From contig JAWKWA010000001.1 in NCBI GenBank assembly GCA_041397765.1, forward strand, positions 62,001 to 126,000: a stretch of DNA of 64,000 bases. The letters run 5' to 3'. This DNA comes from JAWKWA01 sp041397765 (GTDB lineage: Bacteria > Pseudomonadota > Alphaproteobacteria > Rhizobiales > Hyphomicrobiaceae). The position numbers and the translations under genes are program-made. The notes below the pieces were generated by a model that had not been told where the DNA came from, did no database searches, and saw only the letters and a list, made by a program, of their open reading frames with translations. Below are positions 1 through 7,642 of this stretch, in pieces (within the stretch, counting starts at the first letter, position 1; each line of letters opens with the position of its first letter).

Positions 1-505
1 CGATCTGGTGACGCGCAAGCTGCCGCTCGAGGGCGGGGCCGTGCTGAAACGCTATGTCGGCGAGCTCGCCGGCATACCCGACAAGGTCGAGGCGTCCAAT
101 CAGCCGGGTGCGGCCAAGACGGCGGCCCGGCTCGCCGATGCGATCGCCGCGCTGTCGGAGGCGAGCCGGTGGATGGGCGAGCGGTTGAAGTCCGGAGAGA
201 TCGACGCCGCGCTCGCCGGGGCGACCGCCTATCAGCGGCTGTTCGGCATCACCGCCGGCGGCTGCCTGCTCGCCCGGTGCGCCTATGGGAAGGGCGCCTC
301 GGAGGCGGCCCGCGGCCGACTCGGCGCACTCGCGCGCTTCTTTGCCACCAACATCGCCAACAGAGCGCCGGGACTCGCCTCGCGCATCGAGGCCGGTAGC
401 GGCAGCGTGCTGGAGGTGCCGGCGCGCTCGGTGCGCGGAGTTGAGGACCGGCAAGGCAAGGGGACCAGGCGGCATGAGCGAGCATGTGAGGATCGAGCGG
501 CGTGA
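1..505 (+). CDS. Acyl-CoA dehydrogenase, C-terminal part (DmdC-like), cut by window start
   Basis: Only the C-terminal helical domain is present; the reading frame is already open at base 2, so the true start lies upstream. The segment with RKLPLEGGAVLKRYVGEL and, further on, the ARCAYGKGASEAARGRLGALA stretch matches the C-terminal extension of large acyl-CoA dehydrogenases of the DmdC (3-methylmercaptopropionyl-CoA dehydrogenase) type, flavoenzymes of acyl-CoA oxidation. The tail after about codon 135 is Arg-rich and unlike family ends, and it overlaps the enoyl-CoA hydratase start at 474, so a one-base slip near the end is possible and the real stop may be near 460. The hydratase directly downstream suggests a beta-oxidation-type operon. 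Family assignment is fairly sure, the exact substrate is not. Confidence 0.7.
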   Translation, partial: DLVTRKLPLEGGAVLKRYVGELAGIPDKVEASNQPGAAKTAARLADAIAALSEASRWMGERLKSGEIDAALAGATAYQRLFGITAGGCLLARCAYGKGASEAARGRLGALARFFATNIANRAPGLASRIEAGSGSVLEVPARSVRGVEDRQGKGTRRHERACEDRAA

Positions 506-1248
506 CGGCATCCAGATCGTCCGTCTGGCGCGGCCGGAAAGAACGCGCTGACGAGCCCGATGTACGAGGCGCTGACGCGCGCACTCGCGGAAGGGGACGC
601 GCGCGACGACGTGGCGGCGACGGTGATCCTCGGGCTGCCGGGCGCCTTCAGCGCCGGAAACGGCATCGGCGAATTCCGGGCCCTGCCGCCGACAGCGCAC
701 TCGGCGATGCCGTCACCGGCTTCATACGCCGGCTCGCGGCAACGCAGAAGCCGATGATCGCGGGCGTCGACGGCCTCGCCATCGGCATCGGCACGACGAT
801 GCTCATGCATTGCGATCTCGTCTATGCGAGCGAGCGGGCGCATTTCCGCACGCCGTTCCTCGATCTCGGCCTCGTGCCGGAAGCGGCCTCATCGCTGCTG
901 GCGCCGATGCGGATGGGGCATGCGCGCGCTTTCGAGATGCTGGTGCTCGGCGAACCGCTGGACGCGCCGAAGGCGCTCGCCGCCGGCCTCATCAATGCCA
1001 TCGTGCCGCCGGAGGAATTGGAGGCGAAAGCGGTGGCGGCGGCCGTGCGGCTGGCGGCCAAACCCCCGGCGGCGCTGATGGCGGCGCGACGGCTGGTCAA
1101 GGGCGATCCGGCCGCGGTGGCGGAGCGGATGGAAGCGGAGATCGCGCTCTTTGCCGAGCGGCTCTCCTCGGCCGAGGCGCAGGAGGCCTTCGCCGCCTTC
1201 CTCGAGAAGCGACCGGCCGATTTCAGGCGGACGAAGGGCGGAGCATGA
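474..1248 (+). pseudogene. Enoyl-CoA hydratase/isomerase with two one-base deletions
   Basis: Crotonase-fold enzyme that hydrates 2-enoyl-CoA or acts as an isomerase. It begins at the ATG at 474 (SEHVRIERRDGIQIVRL), then the frame changes near 540 and again near 690. Adding one A in the A-run at about 538 restores PEKNALTSPMYEAL, and adding one G near 688 restores EFRALPADSALGDAV. The oxyanion-hole region (GAFSAGNGIGEF; later GVDGLAIGIGTTMLMHCDLV) and the C-terminal helices are intact. Both lesions are homopolymer deletions, which looks like sequencing error, so the real protein is probably a normal crotonase of about 258 residues. It overlaps the next gene by an ATGA. Confidence 0.8.
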
Positions 1249-2876
1249 GACGGGCGAAAGCCGGGCAGGGGAGAGCCGAGCGGGCGAAAGGCAGTGAGAG
1301 CCGGGCCTTGCGCCGGGCCGGGCGCGGCGCCCGCCTCGCGATGATGCTCAGCCTCCTGCTCTTGGCCTGCCCAGCCACCGGAGAGGCCGGCATCCTCTCG
1401 AGCCTGCTCAAATTCGGCGCCCACCATATCGACGACGGCAAGGGCGCGGCGCTGCGGGCGGCGTCGGGCGAGATGGGCGGGCTCGTCCGGCATCTCGGCA
1501 GCCTGCCGGAAGCCGGCCGGCGCGGCGCGATCGCCGCCTCGGCGCTGCCCGAGGGACATTGGCGCCTCGCCAATGCCGCGGGAGAGACGGTGACGGCGGC
1601 GACGCCCGAGGAAATCTCCAATGCGCTGCGATGGCTCGCGCCCGACATCAGCGATGCACGGCCGGGCGAGATCGCGCTCTTTATCGACGAGGCGACGGTG
1701 TTCGGCCGGTCCGAGGCGCTCGCCGATCTGCCGAAGGCCGGCTCGGTGCGGCTGGTGCACGGGCGGGAGAGCTACCGCGTGATCCTCGGCGGGCGCGATT
1801 CCGCCGGTCAGATCCGTGCCTATGCCGAGCTGCGGCCGCGCGTCCTGGTGGCGCTCGGCGACAAGGCCGCCTTTGCCGAGGCCGCCTGGCAGCTCGGCCG
1901 CGCGGCGAACCGGGGCGCCGTGCGCATCCTCTCGCTCGATGCGGCGGGCAGCACGTCGCTGCCGCGCATCGGTGCGCGGGAGAGCGGGACGGGATTGCCG
2001 CTGCCCGAGACCGTCAACCCCTACAGGATCCGCGAGGCGCTCGGCCGGCTCGGCGGCCAGGACGTGATCGTGACGGGCCGCATCGACGGGCGGCTGCTCC
2101 GGTTTCAGGCCGCGAGCGGGGCCGAACAGACCGTGGTGATCGACGATCTGATGGCGGCCGCCGCCGATGCCGACGTCAATCTCATCGTCCTCGAGGGCGA
2201 CAAGGCGTTGCAGCCGGGCGTGCGCAACATGCTGTGGCAGCGGATCGAAGTCGGCGGGCTCGGCGAAGCACTCAAGGCGGCGACGATGGGCGACTTCCTC
2301 GCCGCGCTCGGCCGATCCGGCGACCGGATCCTCGTCGCCGTCGAGAGCGGCAGCAGCGGGCGCGTCAGGCTCTCGGCGCGGCCGGCGTCGGCGGGCGTTC
2401 CCGATGCGGCGGGCGACAGCGGCGGCGCTCTCGATCTCGGCCCGGTCGAGAATCTGATGAGCGATCTCGTCTCGGAGCTGACCGGGCGGGTGGTGGCGGC
2501 GGCGGTGCGGGCGGAGCTCAGAAGCGAGGAGCGCCAGCGCGAGCTCGACCTCAGGCTGGTGCCCGGCATTCCGAGCGACCTGCAGTTCGGCTATCTCGGC
2601 CTCCTCGTCATCGGCGTGCTCGGGCTGCCGACCGCCGCGGCGTGGTGGCAGCGCCTGGTGCCGCGACGGCCACGGGCGGCGGGCGAGGGAGCCCTCGGCC
2701 ATTATGGCCGGCGTCTCGCATCCGCGCTGGTGTTCTGGCCGCTATTCCTGCCGGCGGTTGCGATCCTTGCGACCCCGGTGCACTACGCTCTCACGACTTG
2801 GCATGTGCTCGTCGGCATTCTCGTCATCGCCACCTATCCGTTCCGCTGGCTGGCGCGGCTCGGCGGCGCACGATAG
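1245..2876 (+). CDS. Uncharacterised exported protein with C-terminal membrane segments
   Basis: A 543-residue protein starting at the ATG that overlaps the stop of the hydratase gene (ATGA), which implies translational coupling. After a basic N-terminus there is a hydrophobic signal or anchor segment at about residues 31-50 (MMLSLLLLACPATGEAG). A long soluble region follows, in which I recognise no family. A first C-terminal membrane helix lies at about 448-468 (FGYLGLLVIGVLGLPTAAAW) and one or two more at about 495-535, ending in a basic cytoplasmic tail. Most of the protein should therefore sit in the periplasm. Nothing in it suggests fatty-acid metabolism despite the neighbours; function unknown. 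Confidence 0.7.
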   Translation: MRRAKAGQGRAERAKGSESRALRRAGRGARLAMMLSLLLLACPATGEAGILSSLLKFGAHHIDDGKGAALRAASGEMGGLVRHLGSLPEAGRRGAIAASALPEGHWRLANAAGETVTAATPEEISNALRWLAPDISDARPGEIALFIDEATVFGRSEALADLPKAGSVRLVHGRESYRVILGGRDSAGQIRAYAELRPRVLVALGDKAAFAEAAWQLGRAANRGAVRILSLDAAGSTSLPRIGARESGTGLPLPETVNPYRIREALGRLGGQDVIVTGRIDGRLLRFQAASGAEQTVVIDDLMAAAADADVNLIVLEGDKALQPGVRNMLWQRIEVGGLGEALKAATMGDFLAALGRSGDRILVAVESGSSGRVRLSARPASAGVPDAAGDSGGALDLGPVENLMSDLVSELTGRVVAAAVRAELRSEERQRELDLRLVPGIPSDLQFGYLGLLVIGVLGLPTAAAWWQRLVPRRPRAAGEGALGHYGRRLASALVFWPLFLPAVAILATPVHYALTTWHVLVGILVIATYPFRWLARLGGAR

Positions 2877-2948
2877 CGGGGCCTGACCACGAGACGGGAC
2901 GGGACGCGACGGCATCCCGGGCAGCACTCAACGACAAGGGCAGCAGCG

Positions 2949-3814
2949 ATGGCGAGCCTCAAGGGCAAATCGATCCTCATCACCGGCGGCAGCCGCGGCA
3001 TCGGCCTCGCCATCGGCCTCAGGGCGGCGCGGGACGGGGCGAAGGTCGCCGTCGCGGCGAAGACCACGGAGCCGCACCCGGAAGCTTCCCGGCACGATCC
3101 ACTCGGCCGCCGAGGAGCTGAAGGCGGCAGGCGGCGAGGCGCTGGCGATCCGCTGCGACATCCGCAACGAGGACGAGGTGAAGGCGGCAGTCAGGCGACG
3201 GTCGAGACCTTCGGCGGGCTCGACATCGTCATCAACAATGCCAGCGCCATCGCCATGACGGGCACCGAGGCGGCCGAGATGAAGCGGTACGACCTCATGC
3301 AGCAGATCAATACGCGCGGCACCTTCATGGTGTCGAAATACGCCATCCCGCATCTGAGGAAGGCCGGAGATCCGCATATCCTGATGCTGTCGCCGCCCTC
3401 GACATGAAGGCGAGGTGGTTCGCGCCGCATGTCGCCTATACGATCGCCAAATTCGGCATGAGCCTGTGCGTGCTCGGGCTTGCGGCGGAGCTGAAGGGCG
3501 ACGGCATCGCGGTGAACGCGCTGTGGCCGCGCACCACGATCGCCACCGCGGCGATCGCCAATATCGTCGGCGGCCCGGAGATGGTGCGCCGCAGCCGCCG
3601 CCCGGAGATCATGGCGGACGCCGCCCATGTCATCCTGACGAGCCCGTCACGGCGAGAGTTCACCGGCCGCTTCGAGATCGACGACAGCCTGCTGCATGCC
3701 CATGGCGTCACCGATCTCGACCGCTATCGCGTCGATCCGACGGTCGATCTGGCGGAGGATTTCTTCGTGCCGGCAGAATCGAAGCCGCCGGTCAGCCTGA
3801 AGGCCCTTTCGTAA
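2949..3814 (+). pseudogene. Short-chain dehydrogenase (HSDL2-like SDR) with three frame slips
   Basis: Classical SDR of the kind related to hydroxysteroid dehydrogenase-like protein 2, an NAD(P)-dependent oxidoreductase. The nucleotide-binding motif TGGSRGIG is near residue 13, NNASA marks the central strand, and the catalytic Tyr and Lys are in YTIAKFG. The frame is lost at about 3080 (extra G after CACCC), returns at about 3192 (missing G in the GTCGAG context) and is lost again near 3397 (missing G before CTCGACATG). Joining the three frames gives a full-length protein of about 288 residues ending in FVPAESKPPVSLKALS. The slips are single bases, so error is more likely than true inactivation. 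It begins with ATG at 2949, 72 bases after the membrane protein. Confidence 0.8.
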
Positions 3815-3840
3815 GCGGTCGGCGAGCGGCATGATAGGGC

Positions 3841-4533
3841 ATGAGACCGAAGGTGCTCGCGCCCCTCATCGCCGCCATGCTGTGCCTGCCGGGCATGCTC
3901 ACCGCCGACGAGGGAGAGCGGCGCGCCGATGTGGCGCTCGTGCTCGCCATCGACTGCTCGGACAGCATCATCCGCGCCGAATACGAGTTGCAGATGCAGG
4001 GCCTTGCCGAGGCGCTGCGCTCGGCGGAGGTGATCGAGGCGATCGCGGCGCTGCCCAGCCGGCGCATCGTCATCTCGGTGTTCCACTGGGCGGGCGGACG
4101 GGTGCAGGAGCTGGTGCTGCCCTGGACACCGATCGGGGGGGCGGCGGAGGCCGAGGCGGCCGCCGGCCGGATCGCCGGCCATGTCCGCTACGTCACCGGC
4201 GAGACGTCGATCTCGGGGGCGATCGAATACGCCGTCGCGCGCTCCCACAGCGAGAACCCCTACAGGAGCCTCAAGCGCGTGGTCGACATCTCGGGCGACG
4301 GCGTAAACTCGGACTGGCGGCCGCCCGAGCCCGAGCGCGACCGGGCGGTGCGGCTCGGCATCGTCATCAACGGTCTTGCCATTCTCAGCGACGAGCCGAA
4401 ACTGGGCACCTACTATCTCGAGCACATCGCCGGGGGGCCCGGCAGTTTTGTGATGACGGCCAGGGACGCACTCGACTACAGGGATCAGATCCGCCGCAAG
4501 CTCCTGCGCGAGATTGCCCTTCCGGTCTCCTGA
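3841..4533 (+). CDS. DUF1194 domain protein (VWA-like, exported)
   Basis: A 230-residue protein with an N-terminal signal peptide (LIAAMLCLPGMLTA) followed by a DUF1194 domain, which resembles a von Willebrand A fold. The metal-site-like motif D-x-S-x-S is present as AIDCSDS near residue 37. Later motifs are VDISGDGVN and a C-terminal GGPGSFVMTARDALDY segment. A paralogue is encoded on the minus strand at 24752-25483 with the same motif order. DUF1194 proteins are common in Rhizobiales but their role is not established; binding to another surface or periplasmic protein is inferred from the VWA-like fold only. It is followed directly by the deacetylase gene. Confidence 0.85.
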   Translation: MRPKVLAPLIAAMLCLPGMLTADEGERRADVALVLAIDCSDSIIRAEYELQMQGLAEALRSAEVIEAIAALPSRRIVISVFHWAGGRVQELVLPWTPIGGAAEAEAAAGRIAGHVRYVTGETSISGAIEYAVARSHSENPYRSLKRVVDISGDGVNSDWRPPEPERDRAVRLGIVINGLAILSDEPKLGTYYLEHIAGGPGSFVMTARDALDYRDQIRRKLLREIALPVS

Positions 4534-4553
4534 CGAAGGGGATGCCAGACGCC

Positions 4554-5522
4554 ATGACCACCCTCTACATCACCCACGAGGACTGCCTCGGGCACGATAT
4601 GGGCTATGGCCATCCCGAGCGGCCGGATCGGCTGCGCGCCGTGTGGAAGGTGCTGTCGGATCCGATGTTCGAGGGGCTGAAGCGCGAGGAGGCGCCGCTC
4701 GGGCGCCGCTCGTCGCTCTTGCTCGTCCATCCGGAAGCCTATGTGGCGATGATCGAGCGGGCGATCCCGGAGGACGATGAGCGGGTGGTGCCGCTCGACG
4801 GCGACACGTCGGTGTGCAGGGGCAGCCTGACGGCGGCGCTGAGGGCGGTCGGGGCCGCCGAGCGGGCGGTGGACGCGGTCATGACGGGGGAGGTGCGCAA
4901 CGCCTTCTGCGCGACGCGCCCGCCCGGACATCACGCCGAGTCGGCCCGCGCCATGGGATTCTGCCTGTTCTCCAATGCCGCCATCGCGGCCCACCATGCC
5001 CGCCGGCATCATGGCGCTGAGCGGGTGGCGGTCGTCGATTTCGACGTCCATCACGGGAATGGCACGCAGGAGATCTTCTGGTCCGACAAGGACTTGTTCT
5101 ACGGCTCGACGCATCAGATGCCGCTCTATCCAGGCTCCGGCGCACTCTCCGAGACGGGGGTCGGGAACATCTTCAACGCGCCTTTGCGTTCGGGCGACGG
5201 CGGCGAGCAGTTCCGCGCGGCGGTCGAATCGCGCATCCTGCCGGCCCTTCACGATTTCGGCCCCGATCTGGTGATCATCTCGGCCGGATTCGACGCCCAT
5301 CGCGACGATCCGCTCGGCGGGCTGGAGCTGGTGGAGGCGGATTTCGCCTGGGTGACCGACGCGCTGGCGCAGGTCGCCGAGCGACATTGCCGGGGGCGGG
5401 TCGTCTCGCTCCTGGAAGGGGGATATGATCTGCGAGGGCTCGCCCGCTCGACCGCGGTCCATGTCGGCATGCTGATGGCGGCCGGTGGCGAGGCGGAGGG
5501 GCGCGTCCCAGGAGAAGGATGA
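4554..5522 (+). CDS. Histone deacetylase / acetylpolyamine aminohydrolase family protein
   Basis: A zinc-dependent amidohydrolase of the class II HDAC-like family, 322 residues from the ATG at 4554 (MTTLYITHEDCLGHDMG). An in-frame ATG at 4542 also exists but adds only four residues. Family signatures are all visible: HPERPDRL near 20, RPPGHHAE near 122 with the catalytic His pair, DFDVHHGNGTQEIF near 162 with zinc ligands, SAGFDAH near 243 and LEGGYDL near 288. In bacteria such enzymes remove acetyl groups from small molecules or proteins; the substrate cannot be read from the sequence. Its stop overlaps the xseB start (ATGA), the usual arrangement in Rhizobiales. Confidence 0.9.
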   Translation: MTTLYITHEDCLGHDMGYGHPERPDRLRAVWKVLSDPMFEGLKREEAPLGRRSSLLLVHPEAYVAMIERAIPEDDERVVPLDGDTSVCRGSLTAALRAVGAAERAVDAVMTGEVRNAFCATRPPGHHAESARAMGFCLFSNAAIAAHHARRHHGAERVAVVDFDVHHGNGTQEIFWSDKDLFYGSTHQMPLYPGSGALSETGVGNIFNAPLRSGDGGEQFRAAVESRILPALHDFGPDLVIISAGFDAHRDDPLGGLELVEADFAWVTDALAQVAERHCRGRVVSLLEGGYDLRGLARSTAVHVGMLMAAGGEAEGRVPGEG

Positions 5523-5791
5523 CCGGCATGATGGCCAAGGCGGCGAACCACCAGGACATCAAGACGCTGAGCTTCGAGCAGGCGCTTAAGGAGCTCGAGC
5601 AGATCGTCGGCCGGCTCGAGCGCGGCGACGTGGCGCTCGAGGAGAGCATCACGATCTACGAGCGTGGCGAGGCCCTGCGGGTCCATTGCGACCGCGTGCT
5701 GAAGCAGGCCGAGGCACGGGTCGAGAAGCTGACGCTCGATGCGAGCGGGCAGCCGGGCGGCACACAGCCGCTCGACGTGGAAGGCACCTGA
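5519..5791 (+). CDS. xseB: Exodeoxyribonuclease VII small subunit
   Basis: A 90-residue protein with the XseB signature: FEQALKELEQIVGRLERGDV followed by LEESITIYERGEALRVHCDRVL. It forms a helical coiled coil that binds the XseA large subunit, making the nuclease that degrades single-stranded DNA. Start at 5519 overlaps the stop of the deacetylase gene; a second in-frame ATG lies at 5528. No xseA is in this window. The C-terminal tail (QPGGTQPLDVEGT) is variable in the family. Confidence 0.93.
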   Translation: MTGMMAKAANHQDIKTLSFEQALKELEQIVGRLERGDVALEESITIYERGEALRVHCDRVLKQAEARVEKLTLDASGQPGGTQPLDVEGT

Positions 5792-5940
5792 GGCAGGCCG
5801 GCGGGATCGGCGGCGCGGTTGGACAGCAGGACGTCAAGAGGTCGGACGGGTCGATGGCTCTCAGCTTCCCGCGATGGCAGATGGGCAAGCCGAACGCCGG
5901 CCGGCGGTGCGCCGGACGGACAAGCGTCGCTCGCCAAAGG

Positions 5941-6324
5941 ATGTGTGCGGTCGCGCTTCGTCTCGCTCTTTGCCTCTCCCTCCTCGTCGCCGGCAGCCTC
6001 GCCGCTCCCGTCCATGCCGAGGACAAGCGCCCCTATGACGATCAGCTCATCCGACTCGCGGAGATCCTCGGAGCCGTCCACTATCTGCGCGAGTTGTGTG
6101 GGGCCGGCGACGGCATGAAGTGGCGGGACCGCATGGAGGAGCTGATCGAGGCGGAAGGAGCGACGGCGATACGGCGGGCGCGCTTCATCGGCAGCTTCAA
6201 CAAGGGTTATCGCGGCTACAAGCGAACCTATCAGACCTGCACCAAGTCGGCGGAGACCGCCATCGGGCACTTCCTTGTCGAGGGTGCCGAGATCGCGAGC
6301 GCGGTGGCCGATCAGAAGCCGTGA
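5941..6324 (+). CDS. TIGR02301 family exported protein
   Basis: A small secreted protein of about 127 residues if started at the ATG at 5941, which gives a clean signal peptide (ALRLALCLSLLVAGSLAAP, cleavage after VHA). An upstream in-frame ATG at 5854 would add 29 residues. The mature part carries the family pattern YDDQLIRLAEILGAVHYLREL, then WRDRMEEL, FNKGYRGYKRTYQTC and two conserved cysteines. TIGR02301 proteins are restricted to Rhizobiales and relatives and have no known function; an envelope role is inferred from the signal peptide. Confidence 0.8.
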   Translation: MCAVALRLALCLSLLVAGSLAAPVHAEDKRPYDDQLIRLAEILGAVHYLRELCGAGDGMKWRDRMEELIEAEGATAIRRARFIGSFNKGYRGYKRTYQTCTKSAETAIGHFLVEGAEIASAVADQKP

Positions 6325-6595
6325 CCCCGCCTTGCCGCCACGTGTCGTTGCGCGCGGATGGCAAAGCCGCATGAACATTCACTCTTAATCGCGGCCCTCC
6401 TCGCCTCCGACGGCGGGCGTGCTAGCTGTTGTCTCGCAGGCGAGGCAGGCCCAAGCCCCGGGTCGATGTCGCCAACGGAGCCCGCCGCCCGTTCTCGTCG
6501 GAGCGGTGCTCCAGGTTCTTGCCTTCCTTCCCACTTTCTTTCGACGCACCGGCAGGCGGTCGGTCGGAAGATGCTCCAGCCGAGAGGATCCCCCC

Positions 6596-6850
6596 ATGCG
6601 CGAGACGAGCACGGCCGACCGGACTGAGGCCTATCTCGCCAGCCGGGAGGCGCTCGACTTCGTGCGCGAGGTCTGGGCCGAGGCGGTCGAGGCCGGGATC
6701 GATCCAGACCTGCTCGCCAATGCCGCCCTGTTCACGGCCTTCTCGCAACTGGTCGAGGCCTATGGCGAGGATGCGGTCGGCCGGCTCGCCAGCGGGTTCG
6801 CGGAACGCATCCAGGCCGGCGAGCTGTCGCTCGGCCGCAGCATCCAATAG
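6596..6850 (+). CDS. Small uncharacterised protein
   Basis: An 84-residue protein from the ATG at 6596, acidic and predicted helical (REVWAEAVEAGIDPDLLANA; LVEAYGEDAVGRLASGFAER). It has no signal peptide or membrane segment. It resembles short helical proteins often annotated as hypothetical in Rhizobiales, but I do not recognise a named family. It stands alone, with about 270 bases upstream and 230 downstream before the cytochrome c gene. Coding support is codon pattern and composition only. Confidence 0.55.
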   Translation: MRETSTADRTEAYLASREALDFVREVWAEAVEAGIDPDLLANAALFTAFSQLVEAYGEDAVGRLASGFAERIQAGELSLGRSIQ

Positions 6851-6944
6851 GGCCGGAACGATCCGGCACAGTCCCGGGCGCAGGGGCGAGCCCTGGCCGG
6901 CCGCGGCCCGTCCGCGGCGTTGCGACATAATAGCCAAATCGACA

Positions 6945-6957
6945 AATCGCTGCGATT
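6945..6957. promoter_or_regulatory. Perfect inverted repeat upstream of the cytochrome c gene (candidate operator)
   Basis: AATCGC and GCGATT are separated by one T in a locally AT-richer stretch about 130 bases before the cytochrome c start. A TTGCGACATAATA run sits just upstream at about 6920-6932. The symmetry suggests a dimeric regulator. RegA, encoded in this window, controls respiratory cytochromes in other alphaproteobacteria, but I cannot match its site convincingly. Regulation is an inference. Confidence 0.3.
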
Positions 6958-7083
6958 GGTCGCGATCGGGCCCAGATCCGAATTGATAAGGTCGTGTGCG
7001 CACCAAGAGGGTCGCCGCGGCCTGATACCCGTCAACGGGTCGGCCGGTCGTGCGGCCGTAGACACAGGAACCGGAGACTACCC

Positions 7084-7518
7084 ATGCTGAGGCTGCATTC
7101 GACCCTCATCGGCGGACTTGCCCTGCTCGCCGCAACCGCCCCCGCCTTCGCCGACGGCGATGCGGCGAATGGCGAGAAGGTGTTCAAGAAGTGCATGGCC
7201 TGCCACAAGGTCGGCGAGAATGCCAAGCCGGGCGTCGGCCCCGTGCTCAACGGCGTGGTCGGCCGGGTCGCCGGCACCAGCGAGGGCTACAAGTACTCGC
7301 CCCTCAACCACCATGCCGGCGAGGCGGGCCTCGCCTGGACGGAAGAGAACATGTTCGCCTATCTCGCCGATCCGAACGGCTTCCTGAAGAAATATCTGAC
7401 CGACAACGGCCATGCCGACCAGGCGACCGGCGCGACCAAGATGACCTTCAAGCTGGCCAACGAGCAGGAGCGCAACGACGTCATCGCCTATCTGAAGACG
7501 TTCTCGCCGGCTCAGTAA
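7084..7518 (+). CDS. Class I c-type cytochrome (cytochrome c2-like)
   Basis: A 144-residue periplasmic electron carrier. The signal peptide (LIGGLALLAATAPAFA) ends at about residue 23. The haem-binding motif CMACH is at 37-41, with His41 as axial ligand, and the probable sixth ligand is the Met in TKMTF near residue 121. Other c2 features are GPVLNGVVGR and YKYSPLN. It probably carries electrons between the bc1 complex and an oxidase. An inverted repeat lies about 130 bases upstream and a strong hairpin at 7560 ends the transcript. Confidence 0.92.
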   Translation: MLRLHSTLIGGLALLAATAPAFADGDAANGEKVFKKCMACHKVGENAKPGVGPVLNGVVGRVAGTSEGYKYSPLNHHAGEAGLAWTEENMFAYLADPNGFLKKYLTDNGHADQATGATKMTFKLANEQERNDVIAYLKTFSPAQ

Positions 7519-7559
7519 GCCACCTGCCGCGCGGGCGGCACGGTCGGGCTCAGACGACA

Positions 7560-7601
7560 GGCCCCGTCATCCGGTCTGCGGGTGGCGGGGTCTTCGATTT
7601 T
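7560..7601. terminator. Hairpin terminator between convergent genes
   Basis: A 13-base stem (7560-7572 with 7580-7592, a few G-T pairs) and a 7-base loop, followed by a T-rich run ending at 7601. It sits between the plus-strand cytochrome c gene and the minus-strand Wzc-like gene. Confidence 0.6.
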
Positions 7602-7642
7602 CAGCGGCCGAGATCGCAGACAGAGCGTCGGACGCTACGCCG

